Part shown: positions 33,001-45,565 of the stretch, piece after piece
Numbering within the stretch: position 1 is the stretch's first letter
Layout: each line of letters opens with the position of its first letter
From: Lathyrus oleraceus
Lineage: Eukaryota; Streptophyta; Magnoliopsida; Fabales; Fabaceae
Direction of reading: 5' to 3'
DNA: 64,000 nucleotides
Assembly: GCF_024323335.1 (NCBI RefSeq)
Contig: NC_066581.1
Coordinates: forward strand, 177,561,330 to 177,625,329
Translations under genes and position numbers: made by a program
Notes under the pieces: model-generated
The model's input: the letters and a program-made list of their open reading frames with translations, nothing else
What the model was told of the DNA's origin: nothing
Database searches by the model: none

Positions 33001-36000
33001 TGTAGCGGTGTATTCGTCGCTATATGATCTATCGATTAAATCATAAGCTATGAGATACATTGAAATTTCGAGTCGCCACCGCACTTTTATTTATCCAAAG
33101 GACTGGCTAAAAAGCGAACAAAAGCCTAAGAAGTTTTACACGTAGAAAACTAATAAAAAGATCAGAGATTCTGGGTAAGGGGTAAATTACGCAATGGGAA
33201 GGTGTTAGGCACCCACTACGTCCTAGGTACTCCTAGGGAGCCCTTTTCACACTTGTTGTAAAATATTGTTATTTGTTATGACATAAAGATTGTGCAAACA
33301 TGATTGGGATGATGAGAAAAGAATGTACAATTTTTATTAGGTTATTGGGTTCGAACGGATGAACCCGTTGCCTACGTACCTTCCATCAAAGGTAAGGATC
33401 AGAACGCCGTAGTTCGGCTAAAAGATTTCCAAAAGTTGGTGGACTCAGTTTTAAACACAAGCACTGAGGCTTTTCATTATCAATGGGAGAAAACTCGACC
33501 AAGAAACAACATCCACCATGCGAGGATAGCTTCGACGTACTAGAGGGGTTAGCCCTGTTTTCAGTACGGAAGTCTTACTGTCGACTCACTAAGGATAGGC
33601 AAGATTTACATCAACCACAAAGATAATTGAAACCTATGGCTAATGCATGAAAAGATTAATGGACAAAGCCAAAACAAGTGAATGAGTGGAGTTAATTGAT
33701 TGTGATTATGAAAGTGAAGTCAAAGTATGATTAAGATTGATTCAAAAGAAGTATTATGAAAATGAGTTTGAAAAAAGGTCAAGGACTTGGGGTCCAGGTT
33801 TTTAGTTAGAAAAACATGAAAATGTTTGCACAACACTTATGTTAAGTTTGAAAAGTAAAGTGTGAAAAGGTTTAGGACATAATGAATGATGAATGGATGA
33901 AGGATGGATAGTAAAACTTCTTAGAAGGTTCACTTCTTGAAATCATATGGCAGATGATTCAAGTGTGTCCTTTGGAATAGCAATTAATAATGACAAACAA
34001 ACAAAGCAAGCAAAAGCGGATATCGGATGCCAATCACTGGTCTTATACCAATCTCCTAAAACAAAATGGGATATCAGATGCCACTCAATGGACTTACACT
34101 AATCTCCACAGGCAAAGAAATAAAAAGCGGATACCGGATACCAATAAATGGATTTACACCAGTCTCCTAAAACAGAACAGGATCTCAGATGCCACTCAAT
34201 GGACTTACGCTAAATCTCCACAGAAGAAAACAAGAATGAAACAGGGAAGTCAACTGCCAGTTTGTCTGGACTTAGGTTAACTCCACAGTATGATCCTAGG
34301 AAATCCAATGCCACATTACAGGGACTTACAATGGATCCTCACATACAAGAACAAAAGCAACAATATGATCACAGGAATGCAAATGCTAACTTACAGGGAC
34401 TTATAATTGCAACCTCTCACACAAACAGATGAACAAACTATGATCACAGGAAAGCAGATGCCAACTTACAGGGACTTATAACTGCAACCTCACATACAAA
34501 TCAAACAGATCAAATTATGATCACAGGACAACAGATGCCAACTTACAGGGACTTATAACTGTATCCTCACATACAAACAGATAAACAGAAGATATGAGTG
34601 ACCAATGAGGTCTTACACTCTATCCTTCCATATCCTAGGAGCAAATGCCAAAGCAATGGACTTACAATTGTCCTCAATGGGCAAACAACAATGATAGCAC
34701 ACAAGCAAATGAGAGGATCATGCACTAATGGCAATTGATGATGATGATAAATGCATAGCATACAGGCAAACAAGTGCACATGAAGCAATCAATCAATCAA
34801 TGAATAACAAACAGCACACTCTATAGCCAAACAAGGGGGCTCACACAAGAGGGTTTGACTTTGAAAGTCCACTGTAATAGGTAAGGGTCGCTCTTAACCT
34901 TGCCATTGAGAGGCTAAGGTGAAGCAGATGAAAGGAGATGAGGGGTGTGCCTCATTGCTTCTATCCCTGATCAGGGAGAGCATATAAGAAAGTGTGGGAG
35001 TTCAGAAAGTAGGAACTCTCTCCACATTATTGACTCGATTGATCTTGGGTTTTTTATCTCAATGCTTCAACCATGTAATGGGAGCAAGGAGAGGACACAC
35101 TGAATAGTGGGGGATAGATTGCTTATCCCTACCTTCCACCAATTGCCTCAAATGAGGACTTTTCCTGCTTGGGACAATTTTACAAACACAGGCATTGCCT
35201 CTTAAGGAGGACTTCAGACAGTTTGCCCGGTCAAATAACAGACCGGGTCTCCAGACTACATGAAGAAGAAAGGTTTATACCTTAAAGCAAATGCTAAAAA
35301 GCAAAGCAAGCAAGCAAGTTCAAAGAACTTGAGCAACTAAAGTACCTGAAAAAGTCAAACTTATTAGCAAACAGTTCAACAGTCAAAATCAAAGGCAAAT
35401 GGATAAACAAAAGTCAACCACAGAGGGATCAATTGTGCAAGGCACAAAGACTCAAGCATATGAGTCACCTACAAAACAAAAGTTAGCACATTAAACAATC
35501 AAACTAAAACACATTTGAATGATCCTCAAGGCATTGGTGCTTAACCTGAAACAGATGAACTCAACATAAGCTTAGAAGACCACTAGGACTAGCCCAGGGT
35601 CAAAGATGAAAGAAAAAGTCAAGGCAGCAAGGAAAAGTCAACCCAAACCAAGTCTAAACATTCAAGAAGCATTCTCAATTGGATTCATAACCAAATCATG
35701 CATCATGGTCATTTCATATGCAAAAGGATGCAAAGCATGGCAAGAGAAGCATACAAAAGTCAACAGCAAAGACTTCATCCAAAAGTCAACTCAAACAATC
35801 TCAAAATTTATGAAATAAATCACACTCAATCCTAACATCTAACATGGCAAGCATGTCAAATTTCATGGCATTTGGATGAGAGGAAGGCAGTCAAGTAAAA
35901 TCATGAAGTCAAACCAAATTCAAGTAAGCATGGTGAAAGTCAACAAGCATAGGTCAACTTCAAAAAATCATATCAATTTGAAAACAGAAGAGAAATGAAT

Positions 36001-39000
36001 GAGATTAACACCAATGCAAAGCTCAAGATGTCTAGTTATCACATATGAAATTTCATGGTCATACAATAAGATTTGAGAATTTCACAAAAGATATGGCAAT
36101 GTGTATCACAAAAAGTCAACAAATGACTAAGCATGGAAGAAAATTCTCAAATAAATGGAAAACAGCATGATTAATTCCAAGAAAATTCATACATAAACTA
36201 GACATGTGATAGATGATTCATGCAAAACTTGGGGTCAATTGGATAAGAGGAAGCATGTGAACAAAAATTGGGAAAATACATGATCATGGTATAGCACCAA
36301 ATGCAACACATAACTTCAAAAATTTGTAACTCACAAACCACAAATGGGAAATGCATAAACTCTATATGGAAACAAAGGTCAATGTGTCTAGTTTCACCAC
36401 AAAAAATTTCAAAGGCATTGGATATAACATGAGTATTTCACAATTGGAATGGCACAATGTATCAATTTTGCATACATGTTGGAAAAACAATTATCATTAA
36501 AAATCCAGACAATGAAAAATTAATTAAAATTCACAATAAAATAGAGGACACATTCATGAGTTTAATGCAAAAAATCCCACAATTTTTGGAGTTAAAATGA
36601 ATTAGAAATGAATTATGGAAGTTGAGTGACATTTGGATGAAACATGAGCAAATAAGCATGGCATATGGGGTCAACCAAGTCAACCGATGGCACAGATGTA
36701 ATTATGCGCTCACTTATCAAAGCTGCGCGTTTGGCAAGGCAAAACGAAATGTTTTGATTGGCTCTCAGCCAATAAAACAGTAACCAGCCAATCCATTTCA
36801 AATTTCATGAGTTTCAAAACCCTAGGGTTTAAGCATGGCAAAGGCATTGGCAACAACAGCAGCACACAAACTCGACCAGCAACAACATCATGCAATCATC
36901 ATGTAGGCATCAAGCAAACAGCATGGTAAAACAATGTTCTTCATGACATAACAACAACACAACATAAGCATGAAAATCTGGGCAGGGTTATGTTCATGTA
37001 ACAGCAGCAACAACATTATACAACAGCACATAAACAGCAGGACATTGGTACAGGAGCATCAATCAATACCAACCAAAACACGAAATTCAAATTTCTGGAA
37101 ATTAAAACATGTAAAGCTCATGAACAGCAGGGTTCTATGATTTTAGAAACAACAGCATACAACCATCATCATCATTCAAACAGCAACCAAACAAAAGCAT
37201 TCAATATTTCACATGGATTTTCTGGTCATGATGTTTGGTTCAAATAACAGCAGCATTCATCATCCTTCATCATTTAAATCATCAATCATAAACAAATTTC
37301 CAGTAGACCTATTCACACAGCATGGCAACTAAACAAAGATGTTCATACTGCATCCTAGCAACAACCAAACAAACAACCAATCGAGCAAATGCTGGGCAGA
37401 GCTATGTTCAAACAACAGCAAAGCATCATGTAAGCATTATAAACAAACATCAAGCAACATCAACCAACGACCAAACCAACATTACTCATGGAAATTCTGA
37501 ACAGGTCATAAATTTGCACAGCAGCAGCATAAATTCATCATCATGCATTCGGCCAAGAACAAAAATTCCAGAAACAGCAATCAAGCATATCATTAGCTTC
37601 AGCATGCATCAAACAACATAAATATGGTAGCCATTTCCATCAACTTCATGCAAACTAAACAAATCGAACCAAAATGCATTTGTACATGAAAATGAGATTT
37701 CAGATTTAAAGCAATATAGTCAACCATTTAACATGATTCAAGCTACAATGGAACAAGCATGGAAAGGACTACAAGACACATGGCATGTTTTGATGAAAAG
37801 AGAAGGTCGAGGGCTTACTTGTTTTTGAAGAAAAACTGGAAATAGTGATGGAATGATGTTGCTGTGCTTGAAAAGATGCAGGTCCAAGTTGGTAATGATG
37901 ATTGTTTGAAGCAACTTGACTTAATCAGCTCAAATCCGGCTCGAGTTCACAATGCCATGGCTGATGCTTGGTACAAAACAGAGTGAGAAAATGAAGCTCC
38001 AGCTGGTGATTAAAGACCCAAAAGGTTTCCAAAGGTTGGCAGGATGTTGAAGGATGCAAGGGAACTCGTGGTCTTTGAGGGTTTCTTTCAAATCGAGCCA
38101 AAATGCAAAGTTGCAAGAGAGTAGAGAATGGAGTTTTTCTGTTTGGTGGCTGTGATTCCCTAGGGTTCAAATGACAGAAAACTTCCCTTATGTAGTCTGT
38201 TTAAAGCCCTTTAATCAAATGGTAAACTTGTTTATGCTTAATGACACATTTTGCAATTTTTCTAATTGGCATGTAAGTGGAGATTGGAGGGTGTAGGCTG
38301 CTCAAATGGGCCTTGGTACAGACAGCAAATGACCAAACAAAATGCTGTTTGTGGTCTGCACATCAATTGTTAACATGTCCTTGCTTATTGAAACCAAATG
38401 TACAAATTGCCAACTTTGAATAAGTGTAAAATGGAGGTGTGAATTTGGTCGAAATGGGCCTCACAACAGGCTGGAAATGATCATGTTTTTTGCTGTTTTG
38501 GTTGTACATGTGAAATGCTGTACTGATTTTACTTATGTGAAGCTTCTTGCAAAATTTTCAAGTTTTTGCATTTTGGTCAAAATGATGGTGTAATGGTGGT
38601 ATGGTTATGATTTTAGGCTTGGAACAAATCACAAATGATATATGGAACATTTCCCCATTGGCCAAATCAAGAAAAAGTCCATAAATCAAAAAGTCAAAGT
38701 TTGGTCAAACTTTGAATTTAAATGAAAAGGTCCAAAAATGCCATTTTGAATGGTAAGGTTTTAGGTCATGAAATTTATATTTTTGGAAAGAGGATGAAAA
38801 ATGTGGTTTGTAGGAAAAAACCCCACCAAATTTGGCCTTATGGTTTGAGAGATATGGCTTGTTGAAGTTCAAAAATTGATGAAAATGAATTGATCATATC
38901 TTGACAACCACACATGGGATTTGGGAGTTCTTGGACTTTTTGAAAATGGGAAGACAAGATCTTCAACTTTCATGTTGGGCAAAAATTCATTTGAAGCTTG

Positions 39001-39641
39001 TATCATGATGTAAGTTGAGGATCAAGAAGTTTCCATTTTTGGCAGTTGAAATTACAGGTCCACTTTCTATTTCTGGAAAATTTCTGATTCTACTTGAAAT
39101 TCTTCCATGATGAGGTTTGACATGATAGATGAGACTTATACAAGCATGAATGAGCTCCTTCAAATCAATTCTATCCATTAAATCATTGATTAAATCAACT
39201 GTTGACCAAGTTTGACTTTTCTAGGGTTTTGGATGATTGGACCACTTCTGATGAAATCCAAACCCTAATTCCTTGAGAACTTGACTTCAAATGATGTCCC
39301 AAGTTGTATGAACTCTTGATTAATGATCATGGTGCCCAAATTCTGCAAGAATGGCCACCATCCATTGCTTTGACTGATCAATGACTGACTTTGACCTAAT
39401 TTCTGATGATTGCTTCAACTGCAAGCAACAAGGTTAGACTGACAATATTTTTGTACTTTTTGGTTAATAAACATATGAAAGCAAAGATATACAAATGCAA
39501 AGTATGCTTGGTGATCAAGAAATCAACCCACAAGGCAACCTACCCACTAAGAGGGGACAAAGGCATGCAATGATCCTTGAGGCCATGATATGAATGATAT
39601 GGGCCATGAGGGATCTTAGGGCCCAAAATTGGGGTCTTACA
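33001..39641 (-). repeat. Ogre C 3' LTR, 6641 bp
   Basis: TGTAGCGG to GGGGTCTTACA. About a dozen differences from the 46918-53557 copy are visible over the whole length. It contains tandem repeats near its outer end (34010-34590) and a low-complexity AACAGCAGCAAC-rich stretch around 36850-37600. The small ORFs occur in both LTRs and show no family features. Confidence 0.93.
34010..34590. repeat. Tandem repeats inside the Ogre C 3' LTR
   Basis: Four copies of a 75-77 bp unit starting TATGATC at 34289, 34364, 34439 and 34516, each containing ACTTACAGGGACTTA. They are preceded by looser ~60-bp repeats of a GGATAYCRGATGCCA phrase from 34010. The same array is in the other LTR at 47927-48507. Confidence 0.85.
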
Positions 39642-39656
39642 GATGCCCCTATTTAA
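39642..39656 (-). other. Ogre C polypurine tract
   Basis: The minus strand reads TTAAATAGGGGCATC directly next to the LTR terminus TGTAAGACCCC. The same sequence occurs at 53661-53675 for Ogre B. Confidence 0.85.
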
Positions 39657-42600
39657 GGTCATTCTAGCCGGAGAAGTGAAGTTTAGAAATCTTTATCTCG
39701 ACGCGGTAGAATGGGCTTAAATAACAGTAATGAGACAAATTTTGGTCCCTAAGAGACCTCATGATGCAAATGTATGTATGCAAAAGACACAAATTCTGTG
39801 GGGAATATGATTCACACAGAAGAAAAGACGATCCATCGGAGTAATACACTCACCAGGAACAGAGACTCTAACAAGACTCTAATTGGGGATAATAAAAGAA
39901 AAAGAAATGTGTGAACAAAACACGCCTCCAAACTGGGGAAAAACAAAACTGACATAACGTGAACAAGACACGACTCTGATTAGGGAACAACAGAAAACAG
40001 ACAGGAGAACTCACTGGGGAGTGAAGGACTCACACTGGGGAAAAGAATTCCAAAGGAAAATAAATCCATTGGAGAGACACAAGCTGACTCCTGAGGAGAA
40101 GCAACAAAAAGTTCCACTGAGGGAAGTAATAAAGCAAATGAGATGTTACCAGGCATACGGGTAACAAAACAGGAAAATCTGACTCCACAGGGGGACCGAG
40201 GTCATAATAGGGAGCAGAAAGGAGGGAACACCAAGGATACCGGTTACTGGGTATATAATAGGTGACCAACCAAAGCGTGAATTGGATTTCACTTCCAAAA
40301 CACTCATCATCCTGAAGAAGGCTAGAAAAGCAAACTTGTTTATAGGATGGATATTCAATTCCACAAGGAAAATGAATCTTACTCAGAGGGGAAAATAATC
40401 AAAAGATTGACCCAAGAGTGAACGAGATATAATATCCATTACCGTCAGAACGTGGATAGAATACTCAGATGATATATATTATTCATTACCGGCAGACCGT
40501 GAATAATATACTCGAGAGGAAAATTATCCTGAACCGGTTACTGGGTTGTTTATAGGATAAAATCCGAAGACGTGGATTGGTTTTCACTTCCAAAACACTC
40601 ATCATCCAAAAGGAGGGCTTGAAAAAGCAAATCGACTTAGGATGGGCATTCGAATCCACAACGGGAAAATGAATCTTACTCAACTGGGGACACAAACCCA
40701 AAGAGTGCATGAGATATAATATCCATTACCGGCAGACCGTGGATAAGAATACTCGCATGAGATATATTATCTATTACCGTCAGAACGTAGATAATAAACT
40801 CGCATGGTGAGAAACACCAGAGATACCGGTTACTGGGCATATAATAGGTGATCTACCGAAGCGTGAATTGGTTTTCACTTCCAAAACACTCATCATCCAA
40901 AACACGAACTGGTTAAAGGATGGCTATTCGATTCTACAAAGAATACGAATCTTGCTCAGTTGGGGAAAATCAACAAAGGATTCCAACTAAAGAGCGCATG
41001 AGATATATTATTCATTACCGGCAGACCGTGAATAACATACTCGAAAGGAAAAGACACCAGAGATACCGGTTACTGGGTATATAATAGGTGACTAACCAAA
41101 AAGAGAGACAATCGATACCAAGCATACGGGTAAACGAAAGACAACTCAAAGGGATAAATTGCAAGCATCCGGCAATTTATCCAACAACAAGAAAATATTC
41201 GACTCCGCAAAGGGAAAAAACGAATCTTACTCGACTGGGGAAACGCAAAAGGCTTCGACTGAAGAGTGCATGAGATATATTATTCATTACCGGCAGACCG
41301 TGAATAATATACTCGCATGGAAGACTATCCACAACCGGTTACTGGGTTAATAAAGGATAAATCAACCGAACAGAAAGGCATCGGGATACCAAATTAGGTA
41401 TATAATGATAACCAATCAAAAGGAGCAACAGACATTACCAACAAAGGGGTAAATGAAAGGCGAACTGCTGAGGATAAATTGCAAGCATCCGGCAATTATC
41501 GACAGAAGACTAGCTGGGGATGCACTGGTAAACAACCAATGATCCGGGGAACAAATCACTAGCATACGGTGAAAAGACCCACTGGGGATAAAATTGCTAG
41601 CATACGGCAATTATCCACAAAAGACTTGCTAGGGATATAAGTGCTGATCTGAGCAACTTATACAAGCAAAGGAAAATCATCATCAAAGACTAGATGAAGA
41701 TAACCACAAAATTAGGGTTTACATCTACCGGATACGGAGTAGAAGACCAACAACTCCACGCGGGGATAGAACAAATCACAAATCCGCACGGGAAACCAAA
41801 ATAGGGTTTATAACAAACCACAAAACCGCTGGAGAGCTGGAAAATAGGATTTACAACTACCGGGTAGTAGGTAGAAAACCAAAACTCTGGCTGGAGAATA
41901 AAAGGTGTATAACCACAAATTCTGTTAAGAAAGCCAGGAAAAGATAGGACTTATAACTACCGGGTATGAGGGTAGAGGCCCAAAAACATTCCGCTGGGGA
42001 ACAACCCACTGGGAAGCACAAGACATTTGACAAATAGCCAATTCGGGAATAATCCGAAAAGACAGACTGAATCAAGACACGTCCTAATGAGGATATAACT
42101 CAAATAGGAAAATCCATCCCAATATATGTGTTGGGAGGGAACAGAAGAAACCGTCATCCACGAGGATATATCTCAGTGGGGAACTGCAGAAGGAAAGACA
42201 ACATTTTCTGCTTATGGGGTTGACTCTATATGGAGAGATTTATAACACCCGACATCTGCTTGGGGAGATCTGTAAAGAGATCTATATCACCGTAGCAGGA
42301 GACACGGCAAACAAAAGATATATGGCAAGAAATGCAACATGAATATCTGAATGTTTTATGAGTATGCATGAATATGCGTGATTTATGTTTGATGAATGCT
42401 GACAAAACAGACAATTCTAACACAAACAGGTTCAGGAACAAAACGTCCGGTATTATACTTCCAGGAGAAAAACCAGCTGGAGAGCCAATCTGCGGAGATC
42501 CACATGCTGAAGAGCAAAGATCTGCAGGTACTGCTGAAGAAGCAGAGAATCATAGATATCAGGAAACAACCCAATCCAGGGTACAGAAAGTCACAACGGG

Positions 42601-44132
42601 CAAAAACAGCCACCAAGACAAATCTGTAGGGGAACAAGAAAAATCCCAAAGTATATCTGCAGGGAATCCCAGTGTCAACTGAGAAACAACAAATGCATGA
42701 GCACGAACTGCTGTAGAAGCAAGTCCAAACAACTCCGTTGGGGGTCCACCCACTGAGGGAGAATGATATCATCCAAATAGAATCTGACTGCATAAGCAAT
42801 TCTACTGGGGAAAACTGTCGGCTACTCTCTTGGGGATCAAACCGCTGAGGGAGGACAGATCAAACAAGTAGATTCTGCAACGAACCACTCCACTTGGGGA
42901 GAATACACATAGCAAACTGACCACAATAAGTAGATTCTGCGATATAAGCCACTCTACTGGGGATCACATACAGTCAGGAAATCAATCCGTTCACTGGAGG
43001 CAAAAGCCATCATCCGACCATATCGGGGATTGAAAGAGTATTCAACAGGCAAAACTGCCACAACAAACATCCTGCAGACGAAGCTGAGGAAAAGATGGAT
43101 GCAATACTAGGATATCAACCCAAATCCAAACTGCTCAGGAAAATAAATCCTGCTCTGCTGAAGAGAATAACTCTGATGGAGAGATAGCAACAATTCCACA
43201 GACGACTTCGCCGGGGAAAAGGTAAAGTACCGGGTATCAAACCACTGACTTACCGAATCTTCAAAAAAGAAAGCAATCATGCTGAGGGAACAGACCAATC
43301 CTGCTAGCACACTGCATGGGGAAAAGAGATAACAACTCCACTTGCAACCCTGGTGGGGATATTAATAACAGCTCTACTCGCGACTCCGAGGGGAGTACCA
43401 ATCAATCAGCTATACTCATGACTGTGCTGAGGAGACAAATAAAGTCTGGGGATACAACCCACTGGAGAAAGTGACGGGGTACCAGGATAACAAACCATCA
43501 ACCACCGAAACTTCACAAGAAAACACCCATGCTAGGGAGAACTGCTGCTGGAGAGAGCGAAGTCTTCAACAACAAATCACTTGCGACTGTACCGGGGAAC
43601 AACCCCAACAACGACTCTGTTTGAGGAACAGCCTCAACAAAGATCTGAAGAAAGAAGATACCACCAAACCAGGAATATGAACGAATGTCTTACCTGTTGG
43701 AAATCATGCCACCCTCGGGAGAGCACTGAGATATTCTTGAGTATCCTTTCAATCTTGTGGATGTTCACTTTGTTTAAAACAAAAATTTTGAAAAATTGAT
43801 TTGTTTAAACAATGATATTTTATCAATTTAAAACATGCAAAACATTTGTTGAATTGAAACAAATAAGAGTGCAAATAAATGGATAAAAAGCTCAAATTGA
43901 TTTGATAGAATGGTAGTCTGCAAATGGCAAGACTCCATAGATCTGTACAAAGTTGAAATCAGTGATATATATTGGAAGAGGGCTACATTGAACATAATGA
44001 TCCTTTCTCTACCAATTTGAATCTCGATGTATCCGAAGCTTCAGTTGACGACGAATCGAGAATCTTCTGACGAAAAGACGGCTGATGAACCAGAAAGTCT
44101 TGTTAGGACGCAGTTACTTGCCAAAATCCCTA
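39657..44132 (-). other. Ogre C 3' UTR, hairpin-rich and repetitive
   Basis: 4.5 kb without a credible gene. From 40140 to about 42000 it is built from repeated phrases containing short inverted repeats: six copies of the TATNNA/TNNATA hairpin, ATACC-(8)-GGTAT-type hairpins, and an 11-bp perfect stem at 41152-41182. From 42200 on it is less repetitive and rich in CTGGGGA phrases. Apparent ORFs are shadows of these repeats. Confidence 0.8.
40433..41306 (-). repeat. Six covarying hairpins in the Ogre C 3' UTR
   Basis: 26-bp hairpins at 40433-40458, 40480-40505, 40720-40745, 40768-40793, 41009-41034 and 41281-41306. Each has a six-base outer stem (TATTCA/TGAATA, TATCCA/TGGATA or TATCTA/TAGATA), an inner three-base stem (CGG/CCG or CGT/ACG) and the loop TCTG on the minus strand. 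Both arms always match. Stems extend to 9-11 bp in several copies. Confidence 0.85.
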
Positions 44133-44289
44133 ATTTTTGCCTAGATTGCCCCAGAGTGAGGTACTCAATCTAGCGGGATGCAAATATTCTTTTTTCCACA
44201 GTCTCTAATTTTTGCCTGGATTACCCTTGCGGGTTCTCCACTGAGACGCTCATTTTTGCCTAAGCCGCCCTTTCGGGTTTTCAACTTAG
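44133..44289 (-). ncRNA. Triple stem-loop cassette after integrase (Ogre C)
   Basis: In the minus-strand RNA, starting about 50 bases after the integrase stop: stem 1 CTAAG/CTTAG (44260-44289) enclosing CCC-GAAA-GGG; stem 2 TGGA/TCCA (44217-44240) enclosing ACCC-GCAA-GGGT; stem 3 CTAGATTG/CAATCTAG (44141-44173) enclosing GAGT/ACTC. Each 3' arm is followed by GGCAAAAAT. Two loops are GNRA tetraloops. It is a predicted structure in the element's RNA, not an independent gene. Ogre B has the same cassette. Confidence 0.65.
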
Positions 44290-44340
44290 CGAGCTATTCT
44301 GTTTTTTCATTCTCTTTTTTTCATTTGCATATACTTTTTT

Positions 44341-44679
44341 CTAGGCAAAGTATCTCTTAACTACATCTGAATTCACAGGACGAGTGAAATCCTCCCCATC
44401 CATTGTTGTAAGCATCAAAGCACCGCCTGAGAAGGCTCTCCTAACAACATATGGACCCTCGTAGTTTGGAGTCCACTTGCCCTTGGAATCGGGCGCGAAA
44501 GACAAAACTTTCTTGAGCACAAGGTCACCTTCTCGGAACACACGAGGCTTGACCTTCTCGTCGAATGCTTTCTTCATTCTCTGCTGATATAGCTGACCAT
44601 GACACATGGCAGTTAATCGCTTTTCTTCGATTAAATTCAGCTGGTCATAACGATTCTGAATCCATTCAGCATCAGTCAA
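44341..44679 (-). pseudogene. pol: Ogre C integrase, C-terminal remnant
   Basis: About 112 codons matching the C-terminal part of Tat-lineage integrases: RYDQLNLIEEKRL, CHGQLYQQRM, FREGDLVLKKV, GKWTPNYEGPYVV and SGGALMLTTMDG. The integrase zinc finger and DDE core are absent upstream, replaced by the A-rich junction. It has no obvious use by itself. Conservation of the frame relative to Ogre B probably reflects youth. Confidence 0.9.
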
Positions 44680-44776
44680 CTAGGGACTTGAGGGTATAAT
44701 TTTCTTTTTTCTTTTGAAAAATCTTAAAAAAATTTTGCTGATTTTTGATTTTTCTTATTTTTCACCCTCTTTTTTT

Positions 44777-44816
<40 letters not shown>

Positions 44817-45006
44817 ATTTGCAATGCCCCAGTTTGACTGTTCTGCTGATTCTCATGATACAGCTGAATGAGCTCCTTTTGTGCTCAAGAAGGCGGGTAA
44901 TCTCGTCAGGAATCCCCTTCAACATCATCTTCCTCTGCCTCAGATACAAGGACTTCAAGATTGGGAGATAGCGTTGGATCATTATGTTCAATGGGTTTAG
45001 AAATCC
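44680..45006 (-). other. Deletion junction joining RT start to integrase end (Ogre C)
   Basis: After the intron the sequence follows the first ~30 codons of Ogre A's RT ORF (PIEHNDP, EEDDVE), gains a one-base shift (GAAGGGGATTCC against GAAGATATTCC), then passes into GGGGCATTGCAAATGC and a long A tract (T on the plus strand, 44771-44814) before integrase C-terminal sequence. Ogre B has the same arrangement. Confidence 0.85.
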
Positions 45007-45273
45007 CTGCATAATGATTCTGGATAATGAAAAGCTTTTTGAATTTAAACGAGCAAATCATTTATGCAGATGAAAAAGCTGTTTTCTTGTTTTTCAGGTT
45101 TTTTTGTGATCACTGATTTCATGCAAAAGCAAAAAGTGAAAACAAATGGAAAAACAAATGTTTAACAATGCATTAATTGAATGAAAACATCATTGTATTA
45201 AATGCTGCCAAAAATGTCATTACTTCTCCTTTTGGCATGGGAGAAGGGTTTTAAACAAAGGTGAACAATTCAC
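45007..45273 (-). other. Ogre intron (element C), 267 bp
   Basis: Minus-strand donor CAGC|GTGAATT at 45273 and acceptor TTATGCAG|GG ending at 45007, aligning with the introns of A and B. Confidence 0.7.
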
Positions 45274-45493
45274 GCTGATTTATGAATGACCATGGGAACA
45301 TCCACAGCGACCCAATTGTGGCAGACACCACCAGGTATGATGAAATTGTTCAGATCTTCTGCATCTTCTTCAAAGATAGCAGCAGCTTCTTCTTCAGGTT
45401 GATCATCATGGATGAATCCTCCACTTGCGAACAAACCTTGCTCCTTAAAGTGCCCCAGAACAGTAGCCAATGCCAGCCCGGGATCGGTCAACC
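45270..45493 (-). pseudogene. Ogre C protease-region C-terminal remnant
   Basis: About 73 codons corresponding to the region after the protease core: GLFASGGFIHDDQPEEEAAA, then NNFIIPGGVCHNW and IHKS at the intron donor. The protease active site is gone. The left edge of the deletion coincides with an 18-bp minisatellite. Confidence 0.88.
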
Positions 45494-45565
45494 AGGAATA
45501 AATCCATCAACAGGAATAAATCCATCAACAGGAATAAATCCATCAACAGGAATAAATCCATTAAA
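45494..45565. repeat. Four-copy 18-bp minisatellite at a deletion junction
   Basis: AGGAATAAATCCATCAAC repeated at 45494, 45512, 45530 and 45548, the last copy slightly changed. It lies exactly between protease-end sequence and gag-start sequence, where about 2.8 kb of gag-protease is missing relative to Ogre B. Confidence 0.92.

Noticed and set aside
33990..34280. 96-codon ORF occurring in both Ogre C LTRs (also 47907-48197)
   Set aside because: It translates a tandem-repeat region of the LTR; periodic and without a known domain.
44755..45012. Lysine-rich ORF at the A tract
   Set aside because: The lysine run is translation of the homopolymer at a deletion junction.
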